Origin: Cyclobacteriaceae bacterium | Lineage (GTDB): Bacteria; Bacteroidota; Bacteroidia; Cytophagales; Cyclobacteriaceae | Assembly (NCBI GenBank): GCA_028278225.1 | Contig: JANQEU010000095.1 | Coordinates: 62,001-126,000, forward strand | Direction of reading: 5' to 3' | DNA length: 64,000 bases | Shown: piece by piece, positions 36,455-46,369 of the stretch | Position numbering within the stretch: the stretch's first letter is position 1 | Layout: every line of letters starts with the position of its first letter | The notes under the pieces: generated by a model | Told to the model about the DNA's origin: nothing | Databases searched by the model: none | What the model saw: the letters and a program-made list of their open reading frames with translations, nothing else | Translations under genes and position numbers: made by a program

Positions 36455-36994
36455 CTAAATTTTTTCAAGTTCGAAATAGTGTTCCTTAAGTTTTTTAATA
36501 GCACGATGTACTGTCACTTTTACAGAGGCGACCGAGGTATTCAATACTTCCGATATCTCCTCATATTTCATTTTCTGAAATTTGCTCATCAGCAGGATCT
36601 CGCGGTATTCATCTTTAAGCCTGGCCATAGACAGGTGCAGGATTTTCTCCTGCTCATTTAAAGTAATTGATTCACTTGTTTCTTGAATTTTCTCACTAAG
36701 TGTCTCAACATCGATATTGTCATTTTTCAAAACTTTATTTTTTCTGTTGTGATCCGCAAAAACATTTCGGGCAATCTGGTATATCCAGGGTTTGAACCTC
36801 TTCTCCCCCTTGTATGTATGCCTGAACCTGATCAGCCTGAGAAAAACATTTTGTGTGAGATCATGTGCCAGCTCCCGATCATAGGTGATCTTCACAAAAA
36901 AGTTGTAAAGCGGTACATGGTAAAGCTCGAACAGGTCCGATGCCCTTTCCAGGTCCCCTTGCTTTACTGCCATCATCAGCGACTCCTCTGACAT
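36455..36994 (-). CDS. ECF-type RNA polymerase sigma factor
   Basis: A 179-residue sigma-70 family factor with only regions 2 and 4. Region 2: YNFFVKITYDRELAHDLTQNVFLRLIRF then FKPWIYQIARNVFADHNRK; region 4: YREILLMSKFQKMKYEEISEVLNTSVASVKVTVHRAIKKLKEH, a helix-turn-helix for -35 recognition. It heads the operon with the HEAT-repeat membrane protein and two DUF4097 proteins and probably directs its own transcription under envelope stress (inference). Confidence 0.95.
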   Translation of the reverse strand: MSEESLMMAVKQGDLERASDLFELYHVPLYNFFVKITYDRELAHDLTQNVFLRLIRFRHTYKGEKRFKPWIYQIARNVFADHNRKNKVLKNDNIDVETLSEKIQETSESITLNEQEKILHLSMARLKDEYREILLMSKFQKMKYEEISEVLNTSVASVKVTVHRAIKKLKEHYFELEKI

Positions 36995-37308
36995 ACGATC
37001 AGGTTATGATTTTCGGTTTTCGGTGTTAGATACTGCCACTTTCACAGATGGTTACACCTCCGAATTGACATTTTACACTTTAATTTAATGGATCCCGGTC
37101 TGTCATCCGGCTCCCATCCAGTATGATTAATCCTTGTGCCAATACCTCACATCTCCGGTAGTAACATTTTGCAAAAACCTGACATATAACACAGTGTAAT
37201 TTTAACCCGTTTTTTATTTCTATTAAATGACCCCTCATCTGACGAATGTCATCGGAGAGCTGGTATTCCTTTACTAAATTCCAACCCTTCGCACAACTAC
37301 AACAACAA
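36995..37308. other. Intergenic region between divergent sigma operon and giant LRR gene
   Basis: These 314 bases hold no gene that I can support. They should contain divergent promoters for the sigma operon and for the giant type IX cargo gene. TTTGCAAAAACCTGACATATAAC (partly AT-rich, near 37167) is the only stretch resembling a -33/-7 pair, and it is not a good match. Confidence 0.4.
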
Positions 37309-40300
37309 ATGAAAAAGGTCTTATTATTATCCTCAATTTTATTTTTGAGCTTCTATTCTTTTGCTCAATGGTCACGAATAAACGGGTCCTTCAGGGATCG
37401 GGTACAAGCCATTTATGTCGAAGGCACGGATGTCTTTATGGCTACTTACGGCGGTGCTCACTTTTCTTCCGATAATGGTGTCAGCTGGACAGAGGTAACC
37501 CCCGACCTGGAAGGAATGGGGGGATTCGAAGGATTTTGGTCTGTTCTAAAGGTTGATACCATCCTATACCTGGGCTCAGCCAATATAAATGGTGGCCTGC
37601 TATTCAAATCCCTTGATGACGGACTGAACTGGGAATTACTGCCCTCGATAGGTCCAACCGGCACAAATATTCTTTCCCTGGGAACTGATGGTTCCACCGT
37701 CTGGGCCGGAAGTAACGGTGATGGAATTAACTACTCCGATGATGGCGGGATAACATGGACTAATACGGACCTGGGGCTGACATTTTCAAACATTTTTTCG
37801 ATCCTCCACCACAGCTCTGGCCTTTACGCCGGAGTATCCCATATCAACCAGGATATTTTGAAATCCACGGATAGTGGAGTGAACTGGACGAACCTGACAA
37901 ACAATTCAGTGAGTCTGGGAAATGGGGTTTACGACCTTGAAAACTACGGCGACACAATATGGGCAGTTTCACAAGGCTCAGGATTATATTACTCCATAAA
38001 TGATGTGGATTGGACCTATGTAGAGGTAGATCCTGTATTTCCGAACGTTGATTTTGGGTTATCACTACATGTCAGCGACACTGCTTTCTATCTGGCCACT
38101 TATTCCGGCGGCGTATTCAAATCCGTAGATGAAGGTTTGACCTGGACCGATATTTCCGGCAACCTGCCATCTTTGAACATGTGGGAAGTTGCCGTTTCCG
38201 GCAACAATTTACTGGCGGGTTCACAATCGGGATTATTTGTTTCCTCGGACGACGGTGTTTCATGGGTCGAATCGGGAGGACTGAATACTACTTCGGCAAA
38301 CAAACTGGTTTCGGATGGTACAAATCTTTATTTAGGAACTACGGAAATGGGTGTCTACACCAGTTCAGATGGGGGCAGTTCATGGAATGATATTTCGACA
38401 CTTCTGTCAAGTTTATTTGTGAGGGATATTATGAAGGTTGGGTCTGACCTGTTTGTGGCAGTGGCCTCCGGGGGATTTTTCACTGGAGATTTACAGAAAT
38501 CCACAGACAATGGCATAACCTTCTCATCCTCATCTACGGGGATTGCCAATGCCGATCAAATCATGGATCTATATTATGACGGGAGTGTGCTTTTTGCAGC
38601 AACCTTTACGGAAATATACCAGTCCATAGACGGAGGAGCTAACTGGACCTCAGGCAGTACAGGATTACCTGGAACGGGACAAATAGAAGATGTCATCTTT
38701 GACGGGACAAATCATTACGCCGGTATTACTGAAGGGATCTACCGGTCAATTGACGGAGGTACTAACTGGTCATTATCAACAAACGGTTTTCCTACCAATT
38801 ACGGGTTTGTAGAATTTGAGGTGCTGGGGAATGATATTTTTGCTGCAAATTCACTTGAGATCTATGTTTCTTCTGATGATGGCTCGAATTGGGCCTTGAC
38901 AGGATTCACCCAAACCTTAACACCCTCCAATACAAGCATAGCCGGACTGACAACGGATGGAAGTAATTTATACGTCGCCACAACGGGGGGAGTTTACTTC
39001 TCCGGTGACGGGGGTAATTCATTTTTCCCGTGGAATTCGGAATTATCCAACCCCACACTTGGAGATGTTGTGGTGCACGGTACGGACATAATTGCAGGAG
39101 GAATCGGCGGGCTGTGGAAGCGGGCAGTTTCGGAATTTGCGGTGACCATTTCGTCAGCCGATTCCCTGGCACTTGTAGCGCTGTATGACAGTGCAGGTGG
39201 TGCTGCCTGGACCAACAACTCCGGATGGAAAACAGGTCCCGTCACCTCCTGGTATGGTGTTTCTGTTGACGAGCCCGGAATTTTAAGTCTGAATCTTCAA
39301 TCGAACAACCTCATAGGGGTGATCCCTGCCGAATTCTGGGATGTTTCAGATCTCGGAAGTTTGAACCTGAGCTTCAATGGCAGCCTGGGTGGAACCATCA
39401 CATCAGGTATCGGTAGTCTTGTGAATCTGAAAGAACTACGTATAACAAACTGCAACATTTCAGGACCACTCCCTCAGGAGATAGGGAACCTGACAAGTCT
39501 TACGGATCTCGACCTGGGCTGGAACAGTCTGACTGATACGATCCCCGATGAGATAACCTCTCTTGCTAATCTGAAGCTGTTGGTGCTGTACTCAAATCAG
39601 TTTGAAGGGCCGGTTCCCTCCGGGCTCAATGGTTTGGTCAGCCTGGAGCATGTCAACCTCAGTGATAACCAGCTAACCGGATCCATTCCCACGGAGTTTT
39701 TCGAAATTACAGGATTGCAAAATCTGATCCTGGGTAATAATCAGTTTACCGGAGGAATTCCACTTCAGGCAGGACAGCTCAGTTCACTGCTGGAATTGAG
39801 GTTGGATTTTAACCAGTTGACCGGGCCAATTCCAATTGAGCTCGGAAGCCTTCCGGCCATTCAGTACCTTAACCTGGCCGGGAATCAGCTTACAGGCAAT
39901 ATTCCAGCCGAATTAGGGAGCCTTGGTACCCTCATCCAACTTGATGTAAATGGTAATCAGTTGAGCGGGCCTGTTCCAGGCGAGATATGGAATTTGACCA
40001 ACCTGACCACTCTTTATCTGGGAGGAAATCAATTAACCGGAACGTTACCCATTGAGATCGGGAATCTTGTGAATCTTGAGACATTAAGCCTGAATAACAA
40101 TCAGTTCGATGGTGCAATTCCAAATGAAATAACAAGCATGACCAACCTGATGCAGGCGCTCTTCAATTGGAATTTATTCACTGATTTACCTGATATGTCC
40201 GGCTTACCGAACCTGTTCCATCTTGGCGCAAATAGCAATTATTTCGAATTTGATGATCTGGAACCTAACATGAGTATTTCCAGCATTGATATTTCACCCC

Positions 40301-43300
40301 AAAATCCATTCGGTACCGAAGATACCCTGACCGTCGATCTGGGTGACCCATTAAACATCTCTTTTGTGGTAGGAGGAAGTGACAACACTTACCAATGGCT
40401 TAAAGATGGCGTGATTTCTCCCGGCGAGACCACCAATACACTGTCACGTGCATCGGTCACGGCAGCAGATCTGGGGGTTTGGACTCTTGAAGTTACAAAT
40501 GGCCTGGTACCTGGATTGACCCTCGTATCCCATCCTTCATCTGTGCTTTTGAATGATACCATACCTCCGGTTGTGACTGTTGATACTGTCGAAACCGAAG
40601 AACGATCTCCCTCCTTTTACGGAACAACAAATGAGCCTCTGAATTCACTGGAGGTGACCATAAATGGAGAGACAACGAATGCGACCCTAAATCCTGACTC
40701 TACATGGTGGATCTCACAGGGTACCATTACACCGCTTGATACCGGAATCTATGACGTTCAGGTAGTAGCTACTGACCTTCTTGGGAACGTAACTGATACT
40801 ACTTTTTTTGGAATCGTTGCGATAAGAGACCGGACCTACATCAGGATCAGCACAATCCCTATGGCAGGTGGTGATTTGGTGCAGGGGGCACGTGATGCAT
40901 TGATCTATGGTTTTAGAGTGGATGTGGATAGCGCGCAAGCTACATGGGAAGGGATGGCCCTGGCATTTGATTCGCTGACCATCGATATGGACATTTTTGA
41001 AGATAGTTTCAAGATCTATTACAACGGAGTAGATGATTTCGGTACGGCCATATTCCATCGTCCAGGAGCTAAAGGAATTGAAAATCCGACGGATTCACTT
41101 CCAGTACCATGGTATGGATTTGGTTTTTGGATGGACAGCACACTGGCGATTGAGACATCCACCTACTACTACATCACTGCGGATATCAGCCCTGATGCTG
41201 CCGTCAGCGAAACTTTCCAGGTCCTGTTACCTGATGCCGAGGATAATTTTGGATTCCTCGGCCCAAAAGATAAAATTAATGCTGGCCTGACTCCTGGTCC
41301 GGTCTTCAATATTGTGGAGAATACAGCCGTGATGAGAACACAGGATTCACTGACACTGGTCCAAATATTTAATGCAGTGGGAGGAGACAAATGGATTCGC
41401 AGTAAAAATTGGTTGTTTGGAAACCTGGAAACGTGGGATGGAGTCACCATGACCGGAGACAGAGTTACAGCTCTGGACCTGAGCAGTAATAATCTTGTCG
41501 GGGTTTTCCCGGCTATTATATCCGGACTGGACGCAATGGTTAGTTTTGATGCATCCGACAATGAGCTGACCGAGATAACGGATGGCTCCAGTTTTGATGC
41601 TTTGACCACCCTGGATATTTCCCTGAACAGATTGCCGTTCACCACTCTTGATTTCTTCTATGAGTTGCCCATTGATGTGACATATGATCCACAAAAAGAA
41701 ATACTTGAAGAGGAAAGGGTACTTCTGCAGATCGGGGAGACGCACACTGTCAACAGGGAGGTACCCGGAGGTGAAAATTATACCTGGTTTGCAAATGGAA
41801 CTCAAATTGCGCAAACATCATCTTCATTTGATGTTACGGTTACCGGATTTGATGATGAAGCAATTTATCATGCTGAAGTCACAAGTTCGACAGTACCGGG
41901 ATTGATTTTGGTTACAAGTCCTGTCGACGTGAGGGTTTCGTCACTGGACAGAGATGAAAAATCATTAAGGGCAATTTATGAGGCACTTGTAACCTCGGGA
42001 TCAGGCTTGTCAGACTGGCCCGGTACCTCAGTCACTACATGGCCCGAGGTCACCATAACCGATAGTCGCGTTACAGGATTGTCCATTGCTAATCAAAGTC
42101 TTGCAGGGGATATGCCTGACAACCTTCTGGATATAGTTGGATTGACAACCGTGGATATCTCCAATAATTCCATTACCTCTCTGCCTGTTTTATCGGATCT
42201 CACAAACCTTACAAGTTTTAACGCCTCTCAAAATAAACTTGACTTCGGATCAATGGAACCAAACATCAATGTTACCGGAATCAACTTCGATGATCAGGGT
42301 ATCATCGGTCACCCGTTTGCAGATACAATACCAAAAGGAGATGATTATTCTCTCAGGTTTGTCACTGGCGGAACTGCCCTGAATTATCAGTGGTATTTCA
42401 AAGGAGCCGAATTACCCGGAGCTACTACGAATCCGTACATCATTGAATCGATCGATTTTGAAAGTATGGGTGACTACACCGTAGAGGTAACAAGTGAGAT
42501 AGCTCAGGGGATTACCCTCAGTAGTGCTCCTCAAACGATACTGGCATACGGAAATATTGAATTTTTCCCGGCTTTCTTTTATGCTGATAGTACGGAAGGA
42601 TTTGTGACAGAAGGTGAAAGCAGGCTGTTCAAAATTCAGGAAGGCCCGTTTGATACGGTTGGCAGAGCGGACGTAATTAACGAAAGTCTCTTCTTTGAGA
42701 AAATTGTGCTTGGGGATTACCTGCTCAATGTCCGAACTGAGCCCGATTTCTTTATGACCAGGGATATTGGAGGTGGAGTGATCGATACTGTCCGGTTTAT
42801 CCCTACTTATTTCGAAAGCGAGATCGACTGGGTGGAAGCCGATACACTACGCTTGCGTGATTTTATTTCCGATGCGCTTGCAATGCAAAGGGTACCTCCA
42901 CCACGAGATCCGGAAAATGAAGGTGAAATTGCGTTGACCGTTGAGTCAGATCTCCCTGAAGACGATGGGGCGTCCGGAAGAATAGAATCTCGCAGAAGGG
43001 TGAAGAAGGCCGGGTGCAGCTTACGCCGCAGAACTACCGGTGGCGGTGGCAGGCCTGCGGCAGATGAGTATGTGCTTGTAGCATACGCGGAAACGGATGA
43101 CAATGGAGAGGTGAGTTTTGGATTCTTGCAGGACGGATTTTATAGATTGAATATCCAGTATCCGGGAGTGCCAATGGATACTACATCATTCGTGGAATTT
43201 GAGATAAATGCGGCAGGCGGGGAAGGTGGATTCGAGCTGGCGGCAACAGTGACTGAAGATGGCATCATAGTGGAGGAAGTGCTTGGATTCACAACCGATC

Positions 43301-43560
43301 TCTTCAAGGATTTGTCCGTTTATCCGGTTCCGGCTGATGATCGTGTGATAATTCGATATAGCAGACTCAGGACGCAGGATGTCCGGGTGAGGCTGGTGGA
43401 TCTTAATGGCAGAATTGTTAATCAACGACTCTTACCCAGGGGGGTTGACCGATCGATCACCCTTGATGTTCAGGACATTAAGAGTGGAATGTACTTGTTA
43501 CATTTCCAGGATGAACGATCCAGGAACATTGCCGTATACAAGATCATTGTGAAGCATTAG
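37309..43560 (+). CDS. Giant type IX-secreted protein with BNR, LRR and Ig-like domains
   Basis: A 2083-residue surface or secreted protein. Start ATG 37309 gives a clean signal peptide (KKVLLLSSILFLSFYSFAQ); an upstream in-frame Met would bury it. Order: BNR/sortilin-like Asp-box repeats (~24-610, e.g. FSSDNGVSWTEV, YSDDGGITWTN); a leucine-rich repeat array of plant-receptor type (~640-985, LNLSDNQLTGSIPTE); PKD/Ig-like modules; a second and third short LRR block (starting near 41330 and 41940), each followed by an Ig-like domain with YxWxxxG; an Arg/Cys patch (RRRVKKAGCSLRRRT); and a Por type IX sorting tail (SVYPVPADDRVIIRYS to IVKH). Likely an adhesin or glycan-binding protein; no catalytic domain is evident. 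Confidence 0.88.
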   Translation: MKKVLLLSSILFLSFYSFAQWSRINGSFRDRVQAIYVEGTDVFMATYGGAHFSSDNGVSWTEVTPDLEGMGGFEGFWSVLKVDTILYLGSANINGGLLFKSLDDGLNWELLPSIGPTGTNILSLGTDGSTVWAGSNGDGINYSDDGGITWTNTDLGLTFSNIFSILHHSSGLYAGVSHINQDILKSTDSGVNWTNLTNNSVSLGNGVYDLENYGDTIWAVSQGSGLYYSINDVDWTYVEVDPVFPNVDFGLSLHVSDTAFYLATYSGGVFKSVDEGLTWTDISGNLPSLNMWEVAVSGNNLLAGSQSGLFVSSDDGVSWVESGGLNTTSANKLVSDGTNLYLGTTEMGVYTSSDGGSSWNDISTLLSSLFVRDIMKVGSDLFVAVASGGFFTGDLQKSTDNGITFSSSSTGIANADQIMDLYYDGSVLFAATFTEIYQSIDGGANWTSGSTGLPGTGQIEDVIFDGTNHYAGITEGIYRSIDGGTNWSLSTNGFPTNYGFVEFEVLGNDIFAANSLEIYVSSDDGSNWALTGFTQTLTPSNTSIAGLTTDGSNLYVATTGGVYFSGDGGNSFFPWNSELSNPTLGDVVVHGTDIIAGGIGGLWKRAVSEFAVTISSADSLALVALYDSAGGAAWTNNSGWKTGPVTSWYGVSVDEPGILSLNLQSNNLIGVIPAEFWDVSDLGSLNLSFNGSLGGTITSGIGSLVNLKELRITNCNISGPLPQEIGNLTSLTDLDLGWNSLTDTIPDEITSLANLKLLVLYSNQFEGPVPSGLNGLVSLEHVNLSDNQLTGSIPTEFFEITGLQNLILGNNQFTGGIPLQAGQLSSLLELRLDFNQLTGPIPIELGSLPAIQYLNLAGNQLTGNIPAELGSLGTLIQLDVNGNQLSGPVPGEIWNLTNLTTLYLGGNQLTGTLPIEIGNLVNLETLSLNNNQFDGAIPNEITSMTNLMQALFNWNLFTDLPDMSGLPNLFHLGANSNYFEFDDLEPNMSISSIDISPQNPFGTEDTLTVDLGDPLNISFVVGGSDNTYQWLKDGVISPGETTNTLSRASVTAADLGVWTLEVTNGLVPGLTLVSHPSSVLLNDTIPPVVTVDTVETEERSPSFYGTTNEPLNSLEVTINGETTNATLNPDSTWWISQGTITPLDTGIYDVQVVATDLLGNVTDTTFFGIVAIRDRTYIRISTIPMAGGDLVQGARDALIYGFRVDVDSAQATWEGMALAFDSLTIDMDIFEDSFKIYYNGVDDFGTAIFHRPGAKGIENPTDSLPVPWYGFGFWMDSTLAIETSTYYYITADISPDAAVSETFQVLLPDAEDNFGFLGPKDKINAGLTPGPVFNIVENTAVMRTQDSLTLVQIFNAVGGDKWIRSKNWLFGNLETWDGVTMTGDRVTALDLSSNNLVGVFPAIISGLDAMVSFDASDNELTEITDGSSFDALTTLDISLNRLPFTTLDFFYELPIDVTYDPQKEILEEERVLLQIGETHTVNREVPGGENYTWFANGTQIAQTSSSFDVTVTGFDDEAIYHAEVTSSTVPGLILVTSPVDVRVSSLDRDEKSLRAIYEALVTSGSGLSDWPGTSVTTWPEVTITDSRVTGLSIANQSLAGDMPDNLLDIVGLTTVDISNNSITSLPVLSDLTNLTSFNASQNKLDFGSMEPNINVTGINFDDQGIIGHPFADTIPKGDDYSLRFVTGGTALNYQWYFKGAELPGATTNPYIIESIDFESMGDYTVEVTSEIAQGITLSSAPQTILAYGNIEFFPAFFYADSTEGFVTEGESRLFKIQEGPFDTVGRADVINESLFFEKIVLGDYLLNVRTEPDFFMTRDIGGGVIDTVRFIPTYFESEIDWVEADTLRLRDFISDALAMQRVPPPRDPENEGEIALTVESDLPEDDGASGRIESRRRVKKAGCSLRRRTTGGGGRPAADEYVLVAYAETDDNGEVSFGFLQDGFYRLNIQYPGVPMDTTSFVEFEINAAGGEGGFELAATVTEDGIIVEEVLGFTTDLFKDLSVYPVPADDRVIIRYSRLRTQDVRVRLVDLNGRIVNQRLLPRGVDRSITLDVQDIKSGMYLLHFQDERSRNIAVYKIIVKH

Positions 43561-43567
43561 AATGGCT

Positions 43568-43603
43568 GGAGCTTTGACAAAGTTCAAACTTTGTCAAAGC
43601 TCC
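43568..43603. repeat. Palindromic intergenic element, 17-base perfect arms
   Basis: GGAGCTTTGACAAAGTT (43568-43584), CA, then its exact reverse complement (43587-43603), eight bases after the stop of the giant gene. There is no U-run, so it is not a classic terminator. The core GGAGCTTTG/CAAAGCTCC recurs at 53517-53535 and, decayed, at 46348-46369. Confidence 0.7.
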
Positions 43604-43632
43604 TAACAAAATGAGGACTGGTCTGATCTCAT

Positions 43633-43640
43633 TACCTTTG
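43633..43640 (+). promoter_or_regulatory. -7 element TACCTTTG four bases before the histidine kinase ATG
   Basis: Perfect TAnnTTTG box ending four bases before ATG 43645, the same layout as at hemB; implies a leaderless transcript. No clear -33 box 20 bases upstream. Confidence 0.5.
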
Positions 43641-43644
43641 ACCA

Positions 43645-45630
43645 ATGCACTTGGTCCTGGTGTTAACCTTTTTTGTTCTCCTAATATTACAGGGATCGTA
43701 CGCCAATTCGCAGGCCCTGGAACAGATTAGTTTAAGTAATCACAATCTTGAAAAAGATGTGATTTCCGGAAATTTGAAGATTTATGAGGACGTAACGGGT
43801 GAATTAGCGATTCATAACATTTTAAAAAACCCACCGGCAGTTCGATATGAGTATGTGGGGGAAAGTCTCGAAAAACCTGTAAAATCGTCAGTTTACTGGT
43901 CCAGAGTTCAAATTGAAAACTACACACAAGCGAGCAGAGATTTGGTTTTGAGTATCGGGAATTTTAAATCCCCCGATAACGTGGAAGCTTACATCGTAAA
44001 ACATGATTCGACTATATCGATAGCATTAGCGGGAGCAATGGTGCCATATAGCAGGCTCGCCATTCAGAACAGATATGCCTCCATGATTCCTTTTTCAATA
44101 GAACCAGGCAACGTCATAAACATACACCTTAAAATTCTGTCAAATTCAAATCGGTCGATCAGCCTTAAGGCACAAATTGAAGCTCCCAAAAAAGCATTTT
44201 CGAAAGGAAAAACCTTATACTATTCACAGGCACTTTTCCAGGGTGCAACGCTGATATTATTTCTTTTTAATATGCTTGTTTTCTTTAACACCCGGAACAG
44301 ATCCTATCTATATTATGCCATTTACATATTTCTGTGGTCCTGCTTGTATTTTGCTTTATTGGGGATGGCGGATATCACTTTGTTCAAAGAAGTACCTCAT
44401 CTGACCATCCGGTTTGGATTATTCGCCCAGGATCTTGATTTCATATTTTACCTCTTATTTACCAGATCGTTCTTTCAAACGTCGATTCACTACAAGAGAT
44501 TAGACAAATGGATATCCAGGTTCATCATTTTAGATCTTGTTTTTCTGGTCATTAACTTTCTGAACCTTCAAATCTTTGGAAACTACAATATCTTAAATAT
44601 TGGAATTTCCTTCATGTTATTGGCAGAACTCATTTACACATTGATCATTGTCATTACAGTACTTAAATCCAAAAGCGTGATCGCCTACTATTATGTGACA
44701 GGTGTGCTTTTTCTGGTAAGTTTTTCACTGGCAGGATACATTTTGTACACAATTTTCAAAATTCATACCGGGATGGTAATGGCGGAAGTTGGGTCAATCC
44801 TGGAATTTATGGCTTTTTCTCTTGCTTTGGCATATCAGAGCAAACAAAACGAGATTGAAAAAAGAAGGGCCCAGGAGGAATTGGTCGAACAGCTACTTGA
44901 GAATCGAAAAATGCAAGAAGTGTATTCAAACAAGCTTGAAAATGAGGTTCTTCAGAGGACCCTTAGAATAACGAAACAAAAGGAGGAAGTACTTTCCAGG
45001 AACGTTCTTCTGCAAAGGAACAATCAGGAAAAAGAGATCATGCTGGCGGAGATTCATCACAGGGTCAAGAACAATTTACAGGTGATTTCAAGTATTCTCA
45101 ATCTACAGGCACGCAAACTGCTGGATGAAACGGCGGTGAAGGCCGTTGAAGAGGGGCGAGATCGTGTTAATGCAATTGCTTTGGTCCACCAGAAACTTTA
45201 TCAAAATGACCAATGGGAAACAGTAAAGATGGATGACTATCTGAGTTCATTAATTCAAAATATAGTTGCGGCATATGGGCAAAAAGATAATTTGTCCATA
45301 CAACTGGATATCCATGAATTGGAACTGGATTTTGAAAAGGCCGTATCCCTCGGACTCATTGTAAATGAGCTTATCAGCAATTCCATGAAACATGCTTTTG
45401 AGGGAATTGATCATCCGACAATTTTAATTTCCCTTGGGCTGAAAAATGGCCTTTTGAAATTAAAGGTAGAGGATAATGGCATCGGAATTCCCGAAGGATT
45501 TACAGTTAAGGGACAAACTAATTTTGGGTTGAAACTGGTTCATTTATCGTCCCTTAATATGGATGCAAAAATCGATGTCAAAAGTAAAAATGGGACATTA
45601 ATTGAAGTAGAGGTACCGATTGACACCTAA
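43645..45630 (+). CDS. 7TM-DISM sensor histidine kinase (HisKA_2 type)
   Basis: A 661-residue membrane sensor kinase. Signal peptide 1-~24 (VLVLTFFVLLILQGSYANS); extracellular 7TMR-DISM beta-jelly-roll ~27-170; seven transmembrane helices ~185-395 starting YYSQALFQGATLILFLFNMLVFF; a coiled linker ~395-460; HisKA_2 dimerisation domain with EIHHRVKNNLQVISSILNLQ (phospho-acceptor His471); HATPase with NELISNSMKHAF, DNGIGIPEG and NFGLKLVHL. The extracellular domain probably binds a carbohydrate or other small ligand. No response regulator follows in the same direction; the LytTR regulator at 46368-47102, on the other strand, is a possible partner. Confidence 0.93.
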   Translation: MHLVLVLTFFVLLILQGSYANSQALEQISLSNHNLEKDVISGNLKIYEDVTGELAIHNILKNPPAVRYEYVGESLEKPVKSSVYWSRVQIENYTQASRDLVLSIGNFKSPDNVEAYIVKHDSTISIALAGAMVPYSRLAIQNRYASMIPFSIEPGNVINIHLKILSNSNRSISLKAQIEAPKKAFSKGKTLYYSQALFQGATLILFLFNMLVFFNTRNRSYLYYAIYIFLWSCLYFALLGMADITLFKEVPHLTIRFGLFAQDLDFIFYLLFTRSFFQTSIHYKRLDKWISRFIILDLVFLVINFLNLQIFGNYNILNIGISFMLLAELIYTLIIVITVLKSKSVIAYYYVTGVLFLVSFSLAGYILYTIFKIHTGMVMAEVGSILEFMAFSLALAYQSKQNEIEKRRAQEELVEQLLENRKMQEVYSNKLENEVLQRTLRITKQKEEVLSRNVLLQRNNQEKEIMLAEIHHRVKNNLQVISSILNLQARKLLDETAVKAVEEGRDRVNAIALVHQKLYQNDQWETVKMDDYLSSLIQNIVAAYGQKDNLSIQLDIHELELDFEKAVSLGLIVNELISNSMKHAFEGIDHPTILISLGLKNGLLKLKVEDNGIGIPEGFTVKGQTNFGLKLVHLSSLNMDAKIDVKSKNGTLIEVEVPIDT

Positions 45631-45690
45631 ATCCTGAAAATATACGTATAAATTATATATATGCGTATCTTTACCCAATATTGGAAATAT

Positions 45691-45933
45691 ATGAAACAAA
45701 GACTCAATATTACAGTGGATGAGGTTTTGGTTAATCAAGCCAAACGCTATGCTGCAAGACATAAAACTTCTCTATCCCAAATGGTAGAGCAATTTTTTAA
45801 GACGCTTACACGTCCCTCTGAAAAGAAGAACATACTGGAGTTGTTAGAGGAACTGCCAAAACCTAAGATTAAGGAAATTGGTCAACCCAGAAAAGATTAT
45901 TACAAGGAACGCCTGAAGAAATATGGCTTCTAA
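45691..45933 (+). CDS. DUF6364 family antitoxin
   Basis: An 80-residue protein. I use the ATG at 45691 (MKQRLNITVDEVLVNQAKRY), where family similarity starts, and not the ATG at 45661. The N-terminal half is a ribbon-helix-helix (NITVDEVLVNQAKRYAARHKTSLSQMVEQFF) for operator DNA binding; the C-terminal tail (NILELLEELPKPKI...KDYYKERLKKYGF) would wrap the toxin. It overlaps the PIN toxin gene by 11 bases, the usual antitoxin-first order. Confidence 0.83.
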   Translation: MKQRLNITVDEVLVNQAKRYAARHKTSLSQMVEQFFKTLTRPSEKKNILELLEELPKPKIKEIGQPRKDYYKERLKKYGF

Positions 45934-46348
45934 AGTTTTCCTGGATGCCAACTTCTTACTGGATCTCACATTGCATAGAGCCGGATTTCCAGAGGCACAG
46001 ATCATCATGCAGCAGGGTATAAACGGGGACATCGAGCTATATACTTCCCCGGCAGTTCTTCATATCACAGCATATTTTACTTCTCAAGCATTCACGAACT
46101 CTCATACAAAAAAAATTCTTTTGACGCTATTGAATGACGTACACGTAATAGATTGTGATCATGACACAGCTATAGTCGCCCTCAATAGCAGTATTGATGA
46201 TACTGAAGATGCCTTGCAATACTTTACTGCAATTAAGTTCAAAGTTGATTATTTTATTTCAGCGGATAAAAAACTTAAGAAGTCAGCCATACCTCAACTG
46301 TCAGTTTATACTGCTTCGGAACTTCTGAGAGAAATGAACAAACCATAG
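45923..46348 (+). CDS. PIN-domain ribonuclease toxin (VapC-like)
   Basis: A 141-residue PIN domain. Acidic active-site residues are visible in KVFLDANFLLDL (Asp8), SSIDDTEDALQYFTA and YFISADKKL, the usual order for a Mg-dependent RNase. VapC-type toxins cleave tRNA or rRNA. Translation is coupled to the DUF6364 antitoxin. It is convergent with the LytTR regulator; a decayed palindromic element lies in the 19-base gap. Confidence 0.87.
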   Translation: MASKVFLDANFLLDLTLHRAGFPEAQIIMQQGINGDIELYTSPAVLHITAYFTSQAFTNSHTKKILLTLLNDVHVIDCDHDTAIVALNSSIDDTEDALQYFTAIKFKVDYFISADKKLKKSAIPQLSVYTASELLREMNKP

Positions 46349-46369
46349 GAGTTTCTAACCAGAGCTCCT
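46348..46369. repeat. Decayed copy of the GGAGCTTT palindromic element
   Basis: AGGAGTTTCTAACC followed by AGAGCTCCT has the outer AGGAG/CTCCT arms of the element at 43568 and 53517 but a divergent centre. It covers the gap between two convergent genes. Confidence 0.35.

Noticed and set aside
37246..37308. Upstream start for the giant LRR protein
   Set aside because: It would place 21 polar residues ahead of a clear signal peptide that begins at 37309.
41169..41814. Two overlapping open frames of ~155 codons opposite the giant LRR gene
   Set aside because: Both are antisense to a continuous, domain-rich coding frame.
43568..43603. Intrinsic terminator for the giant LRR gene
   Set aside because: The hairpin is perfect but there is no U-run on either strand and related elements occur elsewhere, so I list it as a repeat.
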